A stretch of 64,000 nucleotides of DNA from Nitrospiraceae bacterium (GCA_013140715.1 JABFSG010000002.1:1-64000); one strand, 5' to 3'. Positions 1 through 7,945 are shown, numbered from the stretch's first letter. The notes: generated by a model not told the origin, from the letters alone. Made by a program: numbers and translations.

Positions 1-1
1 G

Positions 2-346
2 ATTCTCGCAGCTGGTTGTTCCGGCAGCATGGGACTCAAGGACCTTCCTCCCTGGTCCTCATTGGGCGATCCGGCCAACGGACGGACAATTTATGTGACA
101 AGCTGCAGCCGTTGCCATGGAGTCGATGGGAAAGGTGCAGAGGGGAATAAGCTCGTTCCACCTCCGGCGGATCTTACTTCAGATGCAGTTCAGAGTCGCC
201 GCCCCGGCAGGCTTTTTCACCTCATCGATGAGGGCAAGCCTTCCACAGCAATGGGAGAGTGGAAACATACGCTCACCGATGATGAAATTTGGGATGTTCT
301 AGCCTATGTGCGGACATTGAGGAACGGAAACAACACTCAGCCGTGA
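2..346 (+). CDS. Lipoprotein monohaem cytochrome c (5' end outside window)
   Basis: Small periplasmic electron carrier with one covalent haem. The frame is open from base 2, and the residues before the first ATG (position 29) read ILAAGC, a lipobox. The true start is therefore upstream of the window and the protein is probably anchored by a lipidated Cys at 17-19. The haem site is CSRCH, followed by GVDGKG as in class I cytochromes c, and the protein ends with an LTDDEIWDVLAYVRTL helix. That helix and the region around the haem closely match the cytochrome at 2204, so the two are paralogues. The partner is unknown. Assignment as cytochrome c is firm; the lipoprotein reading is likely. Confidence 0.88.
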   Translation: MLAAGCSGSMGLKDLPPWSSLGDPANGRTIYVTSCSRCHGVDGKGAEGNKLVPPPADLTSDAVQSRRPGRLFHLIDEGKPSTAMGEWKHTLTDDEIWDVLAYVRTLRNGNNTQP

Positions 347-908
347 GGGCGAAGTCATCTAATGCTGACAGCATTTTGCTGTGTGCCCGCGATGAATCCG
401 GTCGCGCATTTGTCGATTGTCTCACGCTTCAGAAAAACTAGAGTCTGAGGTGTTTGCGCCTAACAGACTTGCTTGGCCCACCTGTCCCACCATTCTGACC
501 GAACAGGCTCATCCAACCGCAAGAATCTCTCGATCTGTTCATGCTGCATGTTGCTCGCGGCCACTTCATCTCATTCACCCCCCCCCCAGTACAGAATCGT
601 AAGCCGTTTTGAGTGACGGGGATTGATACGACACCCTACTTTCGAGGGGCTCTCTCCCCCCTTAAGAAGGTGTAGGAATCTAACCTCACCCAAGAGTATA
701 GATTGGCTGCAATCTTTAAGAGATTTTCATGAAAGGTTTAGGATTTTTTCATCAATCGACTGCGAGACAACGCCAGAACCTCTAAAAGAGGCTTCGGTGT
801 TACGAAATGAGAATGAAGGAGGTCGAAATGACTAAAAAGGCGTTCGATGTAGGCCGGTAGATCGAAGACCAATATTAACGATCGTGCGTAACGTTCTTGG
901 AGGTTTTT
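347..908. other. Gene-poor stretch of about 560 bases
   Basis: No convincing gene. It holds a run of nine C near 578-586, a small hairpin (CCTCT/AGAGG, 779-791) and a ten-codon ORF at 828-860 behind a strong Shine-Dalgarno. The longer ORFs here, including the antisense one crossing 738-1103, have no recognisable product or ribosome-binding site. Confidence 0.5.
828..860 (+). CDS. Possible ten-residue leader ORF
   Basis: An AAGGAGG Shine-Dalgarno at 816-822 sits six bases before ATG at 828. The frame reads MTKKAFDVGR and stops at 858-860, about 50 bases before the beta-propeller gene. It could be a leader peptide or the stump of a decayed gene. No similarity is recognised, and the call rests on the ribosome-binding site alone. 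Confidence 0.22.
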   Translation: MTKKAFDVGR

Positions 909-1883
909 ATGCGAATACACAAGCCGAGTAAGTCCTCTTGCCATGGCGTACTGCCTACACCTCGTCGCGTTGCATCGGGGCGCACGGCTGAGGGAAGTCT
1001 CAGATCGTTCCTCGTACCGACAGCTGGTTGTCACCCGCGGCAAATCGACTTGGGTCCCGATGGAAACATGTGGTTTACAGAGGCGGCCCCGGGCGTCAGC
1101 CAAATAGGCATGATCGATTCGCAGGGGCGAGTCGCTGAGTTTGTCGTTCCCACTCGATTCTCTGCACCCTCGGAGATCGCCTCGGGACCCGATGGCGCAC
1201 TCTGGTTTACAGAGCCGTCGGGATTTCCTCAGGGTATTGGGAGGGTCACGACTGACGGCCGGTTTACAGAATTCGGGCTCGCTCCCATGAGCAGCCTCAC
1301 TCCAAATGGAATTGTCACAGGTCCAGATGGAAATCTCTGGTTCACTGAGGGGAATCGCAACGCGATTGGGAAGTTAGAACCGTCGTCCGGAACCTTTACC
1401 TTCTACAAGATCCCCACTCCTGCAGCCATGCCACAAGGCATCACGATTGGCCCGGATGATGCGCTCTGGTTTGCCGAGTTCCAGGGAAACAAAATTGGCA
1501 GGATCGATATAATGGGAAACATGACCGAGTTTGGTCCTGTCGTTGGCCCCATGAAAATTGCCACAGGCCCGGACGGGAATTTATGGTTTACCGAGCCTTT
1601 CAACAATAAAGTCGGTCGGATTTCACCATTGGGCATGATTACCGAGTTTCCGCTTCTCACGAACAGGGCCCAACCGCGCGATATCGTCGCAGGTCCGGAC
1701 GGCAATATGTGGTTCACCGAGTACGGTACCGGCCTGCTGGCGAGAATTACGCCCAACGGCAGCATCACTGAAATGGAGCAGATACGTGGTGGCCCCTGGG
1801 GAATTGGAAGGGGCGTGGGTAACACACTCTGGATTACGCAGATGAACGAAAACCGGTTGGCACGATACACCGTAGCGGGTTAA
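909..1883 (+). CDS. Vgb-like (streptogramin lyase family) beta-propeller
   Basis: A beta-propeller of about 324 residues made of repeated blades, each carrying a GPDGN(M/L)WFTE-type motif about every 40 residues, at least six times. This is the hallmark of the virginiamycin B lyase/NHL-like family. A TTG at 897 is also in frame, but GGAGG at 899-903 fits ATG 909 far better. The N-terminus (MRIHKPSKSSCHG) is not a clear signal peptide. In the last blades the sequence is GGPWGIGRG, where true lyases usually have a His-Gly turn, so enzymatic lyase activity is doubtful. More likely it is a generic binding propeller. The gene stands alone between two cytochrome genes. Confidence 0.8.
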   Translation: MRIHKPSKSSCHGVLPTPRRVASGRTAEGSLRSFLVPTAGCHPRQIDLGPDGNMWFTEAAPGVSQIGMIDSQGRVAEFVVPTRFSAPSEIASGPDGALWFTEPSGFPQGIGRVTTDGRFTEFGLAPMSSLTPNGIVTGPDGNLWFTEGNRNAIGKLEPSSGTFTFYKIPTPAAMPQGITIGPDDALWFAEFQGNKIGRIDIMGNMTEFGPVVGPMKIATGPDGNLWFTEPFNNKVGRISPLGMITEFPLLTNRAQPRDIVAGPDGNMWFTEYGTGLLARITPNGSITEMEQIRGGPWGIGRGVGNTLWITQMNENRLARYTVAG

Positions 1884-2203
1884 TGCTACCAGCCTCTCCA
1901 CTTCTGCTCTTCTACTCTGCACCAGAGGTGCCGGTCATCGAAAATCTGACCTGTGCGAATGGTTTGCCTCATCCCCTGCCTCTCTCCCTCTGTGGCGTCT
2001 TGCGCCAGTGAGTAGGTTCGTAACGGGGTTTTTCTCGCCACTTTAGGCGCTCTGTCGGCGTCGGCTTCCGGCGTCGTTTTCTAACATCTTGTTTGTGCGA
2101 CGGTTTGATCGCGTGCCTGCCTCCCTGCCTGCCTGGCATCTCACTCGCAAAGAGTTCTATCCGGTGAAAAAAAGTAAGCAGCCTACTTAATGGAGGCGAT
2201 GAG
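1884..2203. other. Intergenic stretch with promoter region of the 2204 cytochrome
   Basis: About 320 bases without a gene. There is a pyrimidine-rich run of CTGCC repeats at 2117-2137, and a sigma-54-like site at 2134-2150 next to the downstream cytochrome operon. Nothing else was recognised. Confidence 0.5.
2134..2150 (+). promoter_or_regulatory. Sigma-54-like -24/-12 element before cytochrome operon
   Basis: TGGCAT-N5-TCGCAA keeps the invariant GG and GC with the ten-base gap required by sigma-54. The expected start of transcription would be near 2160, about 45 bases before ATG 2204. It is weaker than the sites at 20744, 22592 and 24464 because the -12 box is TCGC, not TTGC. Confidence 0.4.
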
Positions 2204-2608
2204 ATGAAAGCTGTGTATGTCGGGATCGTTCTGTCGGTATTTGTCGGGGTGACGGTGTCGGGGTATGCAGGGGGGCCGAGTCTCAAAGAATTGAATGTGT
2301 CTCAGCCGGAGCGCGATGTGCTCAGCGGCAGGGTCATTTTCTCGACAACCTGTGTCCGTTGTCATGGGATCGATGGGAAGGGACAGGGACAGATGAAGTT
2401 CACTCCTCCGGTCGCCGACCTCACATCCTCGGCCATTCAAGGAAAGCTGGATGCGCGATTGTTTAAGAGCGTGCATGATGGAAAGCAGAACACGGCAATG
2501 GGAGCCTGGAGGGAGGCGTTCACAGACGACGAGATCTGGGATGTGCTGGCCTATGTGCGGACCCTGGTTCCCCAACAAAATGACGGCATGGGCAGTGGGC
2601 TCCGATGA
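2204..2608 (+). CDS. Periplasmic monohaem cytochrome c
   Basis: Exported class I cytochrome c of 134 residues. Residues 1-22 (MKAVYVGIVLSVFVGVTVSG) are a Sec signal. The haem site is CVRCHGIDGKG near residue 50, and the C-terminal helix is FTDDEIWDVLAYVRTL. It is a close paralogue of the lipoprotein cytochrome at the window start. A TGGAGG ribosome-binding site precedes ATG 2204. Its stop overlaps the start of the next gene by four bases (ATGA), so it is co-translated with the cytochrome c'-like protein at 2605. Probably a soluble electron shuttle; the donor and acceptor are unknown. Confidence 0.9.
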   Translation: MKAVYVGIVLSVFVGVTVSGYAGGPSLKELNVSQPERDVLSGRVIFSTTCVRCHGIDGKGQGQMKFTPPVADLTSSAIQGKLDARLFKSVHDGKQNTAMGAWREAFTDDEIWDVLAYVRTLVPQQNDGMGSGLR

Positions 2609-3078
2609 GATCGACGCTTTGCCGGATCACGTTGGGGCTGTGGATCGTGACGATTGGGGTGGCCGGATGGTTCTTCGTGCAGGGATGGACGACGCAGGGT
2701 ACAGATGGACGGATGCAAGTTTCACTGGCGCCGACAGAGCGAGACCTCATTCTGGGCGAGATGCGGATGCTTCTGAAATCGGTCCATGGGGTGGTCACAG
2801 GCTTGGCCGGCCAGGATTTGGAGGCGGCTCGAACACAGATGGAACAAGCGGCCCGCTCGGCAGGAATGCACATGGCTGAGGACGTGAATCCGACACTCAT
2901 GGCGAAGCTGCCGTTACCGTTCAAGCAAATGGGCATGTCGATTCATAGGGACATGGATGCCCTTGCCGATGGGATTGCCCAGAAAGAGACTCCACAACAG
3001 ATTCTCCAGCGCCTCTCCGGCATGACTGCTCGCTGCACGACCTGCCATGACATGTATCGATTCTCGGCGGAGCGTTAA
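2605..3078 (+). CDS. Cytochrome c'-like protein, C-terminal haem
   Basis: Protein of 157 residues with an N-terminal membrane anchor or signal (LCRITLGLWIVTIGVAGWFF), a mostly helical middle, and a single haem site CTTCH about a dozen residues from the C-terminus. A C-terminal CXXCH on a four-helix body is the arrangement of class II cytochromes (c' and c-556 type), which may bind small ligands or carry electrons. It starts inside the stop of the preceding cytochrome gene (ATGA at 2605), so the two are coupled. It resembles the lipoprotein at 15236 in layout. Confidence 0.8.
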   Translation: MRSTLCRITLGLWIVTIGVAGWFFVQGWTTQGTDGRMQVSLAPTERDLILGEMRMLLKSVHGVVTGLAGQDLEAARTQMEQAARSAGMHMAEDVNPTLMAKLPLPFKQMGMSIHRDMDALADGIAQKETPQQILQRLSGMTARCTTCHDMYRFSAER

Positions 3079-3244
3079 ACGTGTGAAGGCAGGAAAGCGG
3101 CGAACAATGCCGAATCCTTTTTCAATTTGATGACTCATAGGGTATGTGATCGCCATGGCCGGATGACGGACACGGTGAAGCAGGCAGATGTCTGTTTCTG
3201 CCGAGAGCAATGTCGCTCCGGCCATGTACACAGGGAGGTGTCAG

Positions 3245-3553
3245 ATGAAGTCCAGAATGATTCTTTCTATTGCAGTGGCGGCAGCGATGTTGCTGCCGGT
3301 TGGTATCGCGACCATCGCGTCGGCGCAGGATCGCGACCGCGATCAGCTGAAGACGGACCAGCTACTTCAGGACAAGGACAAGCTCCAGACCAGAGACCGG
3401 CTGAAAGACAAGGATCAGCTGAAAGAGAAGGATCAGCTCAAGGAGCAGGAGCGAACGCGGGAACGAACTCGTGAGCAGACCCACATGGAGCGGCCAGACA
3501 AGCCTCAGCATGAGAAAGCGGAGCGGGCTGAGCGGAGCGGAGCCGGACACTGA
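3245..3553 (+). CDS. Secreted Lys/Asp/Gln/Arg-rich repeat protein
   Basis: Exported protein of 102 residues. The start at 3245 is chosen because GGGAGG lies just before it and residues 1-26 then form a clean signal peptide (MKSRMILSIAVAAAMLLPVG, cleavage after ASA). An upstream ATG at 3188 would add 19 unlikely residues. The mature part is almost all charged, built on degenerate repeats such as KDKDQLKEKDQLKEQ, and ends with an Arg/Glu/His tail. It is probably a disordered or single-helix periplasmic protein. No family is recognised, and scaffold or metal and stress protection are only guesses. A strong hairpin follows at 3562. Confidence 0.7.
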   Translation: MKSRMILSIAVAAAMLLPVGIATIASAQDRDRDQLKTDQLLQDKDKLQTRDRLKDKDQLKEKDQLKEQERTRERTREQTHMERPDKPQHEKAERAERSGAGH

Positions 3554-3561
3554 CGAGGAAT

Positions 3562-3606
3562 GAGATCTGGGTGGTGAGTCGATATTTCACTCAGCACCCA
3601 GGTCTC
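3562..3606 (+). terminator. Large stem-loop between repeat protein and persulfide dioxygenase
   Basis: The arms around GAGATCTGGGTG (3562) and CACCCAGGTCTC (ending 3606) pair over about 18 bases with two mismatches, leaving a short AT-rich loop. It lies just after one stop codon and about 20 bases before the next start. No T-run follows, so it may be a weak terminator, an mRNA-stabilising hairpin or an operator. Confidence 0.5.
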
Positions 3607-3626
3607 AATCGAATAAGGAGAGCGGG

Positions 3627-4724
3627 ATGATTTTTGAACAGCTCAATCCACATGCCTGCCGGACCTATTTGATCGGCGACGAAAAGAGCCGAGAGGCCGT
3701 TCTGGTCGATCCGGTTCTGGAGCATGTCGAGGACTACCTGAAGACGCTGGACCAGCGAAAGCTCACACTAACACATGTAATCGATACGCATACTCACGCG
3801 GATCATATATCGGGTGGGGCCGCGCTCAAGGATGAGACGAGCTGTCAATACGTCATGCACCATAAGGCGCCGGCCCGTTGCGTCACCTTTCACGTGACGG
3901 ATGGTTTTGAATGCCATCTCGGCAATATCCCGATGAAGGTGATATCCACGCCGGGGCATACGAAAGACAGCATTGCGCTCGTGATGAGCGATCGGATTCT
4001 GACCGGAGACGTCCTGTTTCTGGACGATGCGGGAGCCGGACGTACGGATCTGCCGGGCGGCGATTCGGGCGAACATTGGGACAGCATGCAGCGTGTGCTC
4101 GGTCTTCCGGACCATCTCATCGTGTACCCGGCCCATGAGTATCGGGGGCGCCAACCATCGAGTCTGAAAAATCAGAAACTCTGCAATCCCAATCTGAAAC
4201 CGCGCAGTAGACGAGCGTACATCGACTATCTGGAAGGGTTGAAACTCGGCCCGGCCGACTGGATGAAGGATGTGCTCAAAGCCAACTACGCATGTGCGCG
4301 CGATCCCAAGGCTGCCTGGATTCCCGTCGATGTGCCGGCCTGCGAGGTAAAGGGCACCATGGCGATTGGCACAAACGATCAGTTGGTGGCAGGCATGCCA
4401 GTGGAAGAAATCAAACGCGAACTGGATGAGGGGATTCCCCTGTTCCTGCTTGACGTGCGAGACGCGCACGAACTTATAGAGGAACTTGGCCATATCGCAG
4501 GGGTGACGAACATTCCCGTGACCGCACTCGCCCATCGGCTGGATGAACTGGATGCGTATCGCAACCGCACGATCGTGACGATCTGCAAAGCCGGAGGTCG
4601 TGCGCATACGGCAGCACAGATTCTCATGCAAGCAGGCTTTCCCAAGGTGCATGTCATGATGGGTGGAATGACGGGGTGGAAGAAGGCGGGGTTTCCGATG
4701 GGTAACCCTGTCGGAGGGGCGTAA
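3627..4724 (+). CDS. Persulfide dioxygenase-rhodanese fusion (MBL fold)
   Basis: Two-domain enzyme of 365 residues. Residues 1-250 are a metallo-beta-lactamase-fold dioxygenase of the ETHE1/CstB type, with HTHADH at 55-60, His111 in PGHT, Asp128 in TGD and His170 in PAHEY as metal ligands. Residues about 260-360 are a rhodanese domain whose active loop is CKAGGRA (Cys320). The family oxidises glutathione or thiol persulfide to sulfite, and the rhodanese can move the sulfane sulfur to or from thiosulfate. An AAGGAGAG site precedes ATG 3627. A TauE-type exporter lies just downstream, which fits removal of the sulfite produced. Cytoplasmic; confidence is high for the domains and moderate for the exact substrate. 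Confidence 0.9.
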   Translation: MIFEQLNPHACRTYLIGDEKSREAVLVDPVLEHVEDYLKTLDQRKLTLTHVIDTHTHADHISGGAALKDETSCQYVMHHKAPARCVTFHVTDGFECHLGNIPMKVISTPGHTKDSIALVMSDRILTGDVLFLDDAGAGRTDLPGGDSGEHWDSMQRVLGLPDHLIVYPAHEYRGRQPSSLKNQKLCNPNLKPRSRRAYIDYLEGLKLGPADWMKDVLKANYACARDPKAAWIPVDVPACEVKGTMAIGTNDQLVAGMPVEEIKRELDEGIPLFLLDVRDAHELIEELGHIAGVTNIPVTALAHRLDELDAYRNRTIVTICKAGGRAHTAAQILMQAGFPKVHVMMGGMTGWKKAGFPMGNPVGGA

Positions 4725-4728
4725 CATC

Positions 4729-4854
4729 ATGTTCGAGAAGGACGGGAACGTTTGTGTCATCTATGGGTTGGAGAATCAATATCTGCCGGATCTGCCCAAA
4801 AAGGACACGTTAGGTGGACCCCGCATCGCATGCGGCGTGGTCGTGGAAGGATAG
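4729..4854 (+). pseudogene. Stranded C-terminal fragment of a Cu/Zn superoxide dismutase
   Basis: A frame of 41 codons starting MFEKDGNVCVIYGLENQYLP and ending RIACGVVVEG then TAG. It aligns over its whole length with the end of the intact SodC-like lipoprotein encoded at 5838-6416 (LFDKDGSAFIIHELEDKYLP ... RIACGVIVKE). No upstream part of a sodC gene remains before it; the persulfide dioxygenase stops five bases earlier. It keeps the last Cys of the dismutase disulfide but none of the HIH copper motif, and the His of the copper ligand position (IIHE) is replaced by Tyr (VIYG). It is a decayed duplicate or recombination scar, not an active enzyme. Confidence 0.8.
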
Positions 4855-4857
4855 TGC

Positions 4858-5670
4858 GTGGATGCCCACTCCGCATTGGCCATCGGATCGGGTATCTTCA
4901 TTGGCCTGATGCTTGGCGCGACCGGCGGGGGCGGCTCCCTCTTGGCAATCCCGATTTTGGTGTATGTACTTGGAGTAAAGGTGCAGCCCGCTTCTGCGAT
5001 TTCCCTCGTGGTGGTGGCAGGCTCCGCGCTACTCGGCGTGTATCAGAGAAGAAAGTCCGGTGAGGTGAGGGTGAAAGCTGCTCTGATCTTTAGTGCGACC
5101 GGGTGGGTCGGTGCGTGGGTCGGCGCTTCCGGCCATCGGTTCATACGGGAGGAGGTAATACTCCTATTGTTCAGTCTCTTGGTGATCGTTGCGGCCTGGC
5201 AGATGTGGCGGCAGAGCGATTATAAGCGGGAGCATTCGTTAGAAGAAAGTTGCGCCGAGCGGTTTCCCCGTTCCTGCTGGATCAAGGTCTCGCTGATCGG
5301 TGTGGTCGTCGGTCTGATGACCGGATTTTTCGGGGTCGGCGGTGGCTTTGTGATCGTGCCGGCGCTCGCGCTGGTGTTGGGGTTTCCCATGAGGATGGCC
5401 GTGAGTACCTCCCTGTTGATCATCGCGCTCGTCGCCATCGGAGGGATTGCCGGCCATCTGCAAACAGAGCGGCTGGATTGGCCTCTCGTCGGCCTCTTGC
5501 TGCTCGGCAGTGCCGTGGGTATGACCGGAGGGTCCTGGGCCGTTCAACGGGTCTCGTCGGCGACATTGACGAAGAGCTTTGCAGCTGTCGTGTTCGTGGT
5601 TGCCATGGTCATGCTCATTCACAACGGGATGAAACTGCGCGCTCTTCTCGGCGGCGAAGGGGCTCTATGA
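4858..5670 (+). CDS. TauE/SafE-family sulfite or sulfonate exporter
   Basis: Inner-membrane protein of 270 residues with about eight hydrophobic segments in two related halves, each starting with a glycine-rich loop (GLMLGATGGGGSLLAIP near 16-32; GLMTGFFGVGGGFVIVP near 150-166). That is the TauE/SafE signature. The start is GTG 4858, four bases after the sodC fragment. Family members export sulfite, sulfoacetate or related anions, and in many sulfide-detoxifying operons they sit beside a persulfide dioxygenase-rhodanese, as here. Export of sulfite made by the 3627 gene is the likely job. The substrate is inferred from context only. Confidence 0.88.
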   Translation: MDAHSALAIGSGIFIGLMLGATGGGGSLLAIPILVYVLGVKVQPASAISLVVVAGSALLGVYQRRKSGEVRVKAALIFSATGWVGAWVGASGHRFIREEVILLLFSLLVIVAAWQMWRQSDYKREHSLEESCAERFPRSCWIKVSLIGVVVGLMTGFFGVGGGFVIVPALALVLGFPMRMAVSTSLLIIALVAIGGIAGHLQTERLDWPLVGLLLLGSAVGMTGGSWAVQRVSSATLTKSFAAVVFVVAMVMLIHNGMKLRALLGGEGAL

Positions 5671-5837
5671 CGGGAATCTGGAGCCGGTCGTCTGTTCGAT
5701 GCAGCGAGCCCGCCTTCATCTTCCATCGGTTGGGCGATAAGGATCTGCCTTACAAGGATCGCTGGCATACTATTTCGCTATGCTGCTAGGATGCCGCTCC
5801 GACGGATGAGGGACGTATGACTAACCAAGGAGGAGAG

Positions 5838-6416
5838 ATGAATCGGATCGTTGTAGGAACTGCACTCGTCGCGGCAGCGTTATTGCCGCTTTCCGGCTGC
5901 TATTACAAGGGCAAGGTTGAGAAGCCTTTGCATGCGAAGGCAATCATCGCCGGTCCGGGCATTACAGGAGAGGCGCATCTCTACGAGGAGTTTGAAGGGC
6001 GCGTCAGGATCAAGCTGAAGCTTGAAGGCACGCAGGACAGCAAACTGAAACCGGGGCGTCATGGGATCCACATTCACGAGGTCGGCAACTGTGAGCCCTT
6101 CGCGGCGGCCAAGGGACATTATGATGGGAATGTGGATGCGGCCATCAATCCGGATGCGAATGTCACGTCCGGATTAGGGAACCATCCCTATCATCTCGGC
6201 GATCTCCAGAACCTCTCTGTGAACGACGACCGGAAGGGGTCGCTGTATACCATCACGAGCCGGGTGACCCTGTCAGAAGGGCTCAATACTCTGTTCGATA
6301 AGGACGGGAGTGCTTTCATCATCCATGAGTTGGAAGATAAGTATCTGCCGGATCCTGCGACGAAGGATGCGCCTGGCGGACATCGCATCGCGTGCGGTGT
6401 GATTGTGAAGGAGTAA
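5838..6416 (+). CDS. sodC: Cu/Zn superoxide dismutase-like lipoprotein
   Basis: Lipoprotein of 192 residues. ATG 5838 follows AAGGAGGAGAG; ATG 5817 would put the ribosome-binding site inside the gene. The signal ends in the lipobox LSGC, so the enzyme would be anchored in the periplasm. Copper and zinc ligand motifs are in order: GIHIHEVGNC (HIH and the first disulfide Cys), KGHYDG, the NHPYHLGDL zinc segment, then FIIHE and RIACGV with the second Cys. It converts superoxide to hydrogen peroxide and oxygen, protecting periplasmic haem proteins. The C-terminal third is duplicated as a fragment at 4729. It stands alone as a transcription unit, 160 bases after the exporter. Confidence 0.9.
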   Translation: MNRIVVGTALVAAALLPLSGCYYKGKVEKPLHAKAIIAGPGITGEAHLYEEFEGRVRIKLKLEGTQDSKLKPGRHGIHIHEVGNCEPFAAAKGHYDGNVDAAINPDANVTSGLGNHPYHLGDLQNLSVNDDRKGSLYTITSRVTLSEGLNTLFDKDGSAFIIHELEDKYLPDPATKDAPGGHRIACGVIVKE

Positions 6417-6504
6417 CCGCCCGTGTCGAACGACAGGAGCGGTCCATGTGCCGACGGGAACGAAATGCAAGATAGCCGATGAGATAGGCGAGGCTGGCGG
6501 AATG

Positions 6505-6592
6505 GGTTGATCTGGTTGATCTGATTTGTTTTGTTCATCTGGTTAGTCTCGTTCAACCAGACAACCCACGCAGACCAAATAAACAAGCGGAT
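6505..6592. repeat. GGT(C/T)TG-type palindromic intergenic repeat, copy 1
   Basis: A T/G-rich arm (TGATTTGTTTTGTTCATCTG) is followed by its complement-like A/C-rich arm (CAGACCAAATAAACAAG). The same design returns at 37098, 41366, 44219 and 58566, always between genes, so this is a dispersed repeat family able to fold into a long hairpin. Confidence 0.6.
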
Positions 6593-6665
6593 TCTCGCGC
6601 TTCACGCGGCATAGGCTGCCTCGCCGGCGAACTTTGTCAGTATCCTCGTAAGGTAGGTCGACCCG

Positions 6666-7775
6666 GTGAAAGTCCGTATGGCTGAACGGCAAGGCATGCA
6701 GGCGGCGGGAAGTCTGTGCGATCAACTGCAGATCACAGAAGAGGAGCTGCAGACCAGACTGGCGTTTCTCTCCTTCGGTCAGCAGGACCGGCAAAATCTC
6801 GTAGAGATCCACGACACGATCTCTTCCCACGTTGACGAGATCGTCGGGGAATTCTACGACCACCTCCTCCACTTCGAAGAACTGCGCGGGATCTTGTCCG
6901 ATCCGAATCTGGTAGAACGGCTCAAGGGGTCGCAGCGCCAGTATCTGCTGAGCCTTGGGTGGCTCGGCGATGGGGTCGAGTATGCGGAGGGGCGGCTTCG
7001 AATTGGCCTCACACACGAGCGAGTCGGGCTCAAACAGAAGTGGTATTTGGGCGCCTATCACAAACTCTTCGAGTTGATTCTGCGGCAGCTCGCGGTGCGC
7101 TACTCGAAGGACGCACAAAGACTCTCATCATTGCTCCTCACGCTGAACAAGATCGTTACGCTCGACGAGATCTTTGTCGTGGATACCTATTACCATGCCA
7201 CGATGCAGCGTCTGGAAGACAGCCTCTGTCAACTGAAGGATGCCCACCGGCAGCTTGAAGGCCTATCCCGGCAGGATTCCCTCACCTCCGTGAACAACCG
7301 GCGCGCGCTCATAGAGGCGCTGGCCCTGGAATTTCACAGGAGCCGGCGCTATCGGCACCAGTTCGCCCTGTTGTTTCTCGATGTAGACCGTTTCAAAGAG
7401 ATCAATGATCGTTTCGGGCATACGTTCGGCGATCAGGTGCTGCTTCATGTGGTACAGCTGGCTAAAGGAATGATCCGTCCGCCCGATATCATCGGCCGCT
7501 ATGGGGGAGAGGAGTTTGTGATCGGTTTGGTGGAGTGCGACCAAGCCGGCGCTCTTCAGATCGCCGAGCGCATCAGACTGAAAATTGCGCAGCATCGGTT
7601 TCTGTGGGAACAGCATGCGACTACAGTGACGGTCAGTATCGGGATTGCGATGCTTTCTTCGGACATTGATCAGGTTGGGACATTCATTGCAAGAGCGGAT
7701 GAAGCTATGTATCAGGCCAAGCGCAGGGGCCGGAACCGAGTTCAGTTGTACAGCAAAGAGTCCCTGCCGAAATAA
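6666..7775 (+). CDS. Globin-coupled diguanylate cyclase
   Basis: Cytoplasmic sensor enzyme of 369 residues. Residues about 20-180 are a protoglobin-type sensor with the likely haem His117 in LRIGLTHERVGL. A short helical linker (about 180-205) leads to a GGDEF domain ending near 360. The active loop is GGEEF at 280-284, and an inhibitory site RPPD sits at 271-274, exactly five residues before it, so product feedback is expected. The domain pair is like E. coli DosC: oxygen or another gas on the haem would set synthesis of cyclic di-GMP. GTG 6666 is the furthest start; ATG 6678 is an alternative and neither has a clear ribosome-binding site. A PilZ receptor at 55764 could be a target. Confidence 0.9.
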   Translation: MKVRMAERQGMQAAGSLCDQLQITEEELQTRLAFLSFGQQDRQNLVEIHDTISSHVDEIVGEFYDHLLHFEELRGILSDPNLVERLKGSQRQYLLSLGWLGDGVEYAEGRLRIGLTHERVGLKQKWYLGAYHKLFELILRQLAVRYSKDAQRLSSLLLTLNKIVTLDEIFVVDTYYHATMQRLEDSLCQLKDAHRQLEGLSRQDSLTSVNNRRALIEALALEFHRSRRYRHQFALLFLDVDRFKEINDRFGHTFGDQVLLHVVQLAKGMIRPPDIIGRYGGEEFVIGLVECDQAGALQIAERIRLKIAQHRFLWEQHATTVTVSIGIAMLSSDIDQVGTFIARADEAMYQAKRRGRNRVQLYSKESLPK

Positions 7776-7794
7776 CCTAACACCTTGTCCACAT

Positions 7795-7945
7795 TGCCCG
7801 ACTTCCTCGTCACTCACATTGTCCGTGAAGCGTGAAACGTGAAGCGTATTTCGCATGAAAATTTCACGTTCCAAGTTTCAAGTTTCCAGTTGATCGGGGG
7901 GCTCCCGAAACTCGAAACTAGAGACTCGCAACCAGAAACTCCTGC
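7795..7945. repeat. Low-complexity repeat (GTGAAGCGT and GAAACT motifs)
   Basis: GTGAAGCGTGAAACGTGAAGCGT at its core, then short near-copies of GAAACTC/GAAACTAG. Related TTCACG/CGTGAA arms occur at 24719-24806 and 47940-47978. It lies between the cyclase and the TsdA-like gene and codes for nothing visible. Confidence 0.5.

Noticed and set aside
738-1103. Minus-strand ORF of 121 codons
   Set aside because: It is antisense to the propeller gene, has no ribosome-binding site and no recognisable protein features.
909-1883. Antibiotic-inactivating streptogramin lyase
   Set aside because: Only the propeller repeats are shared; the usual His-Gly turn is not seen and there is no resistance-type context.
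5763-5778. Sigma-54 site before the sodC gene (TGGCATACTATTTCGC)
   Set aside because: The gap between GG and GC is one base too long for sigma-54.
7795-7945. CRISPR-like short repeats
   Set aside because: The units are short, unevenly spaced and degenerate, with no spacers of constant length and no cas genes nearby.
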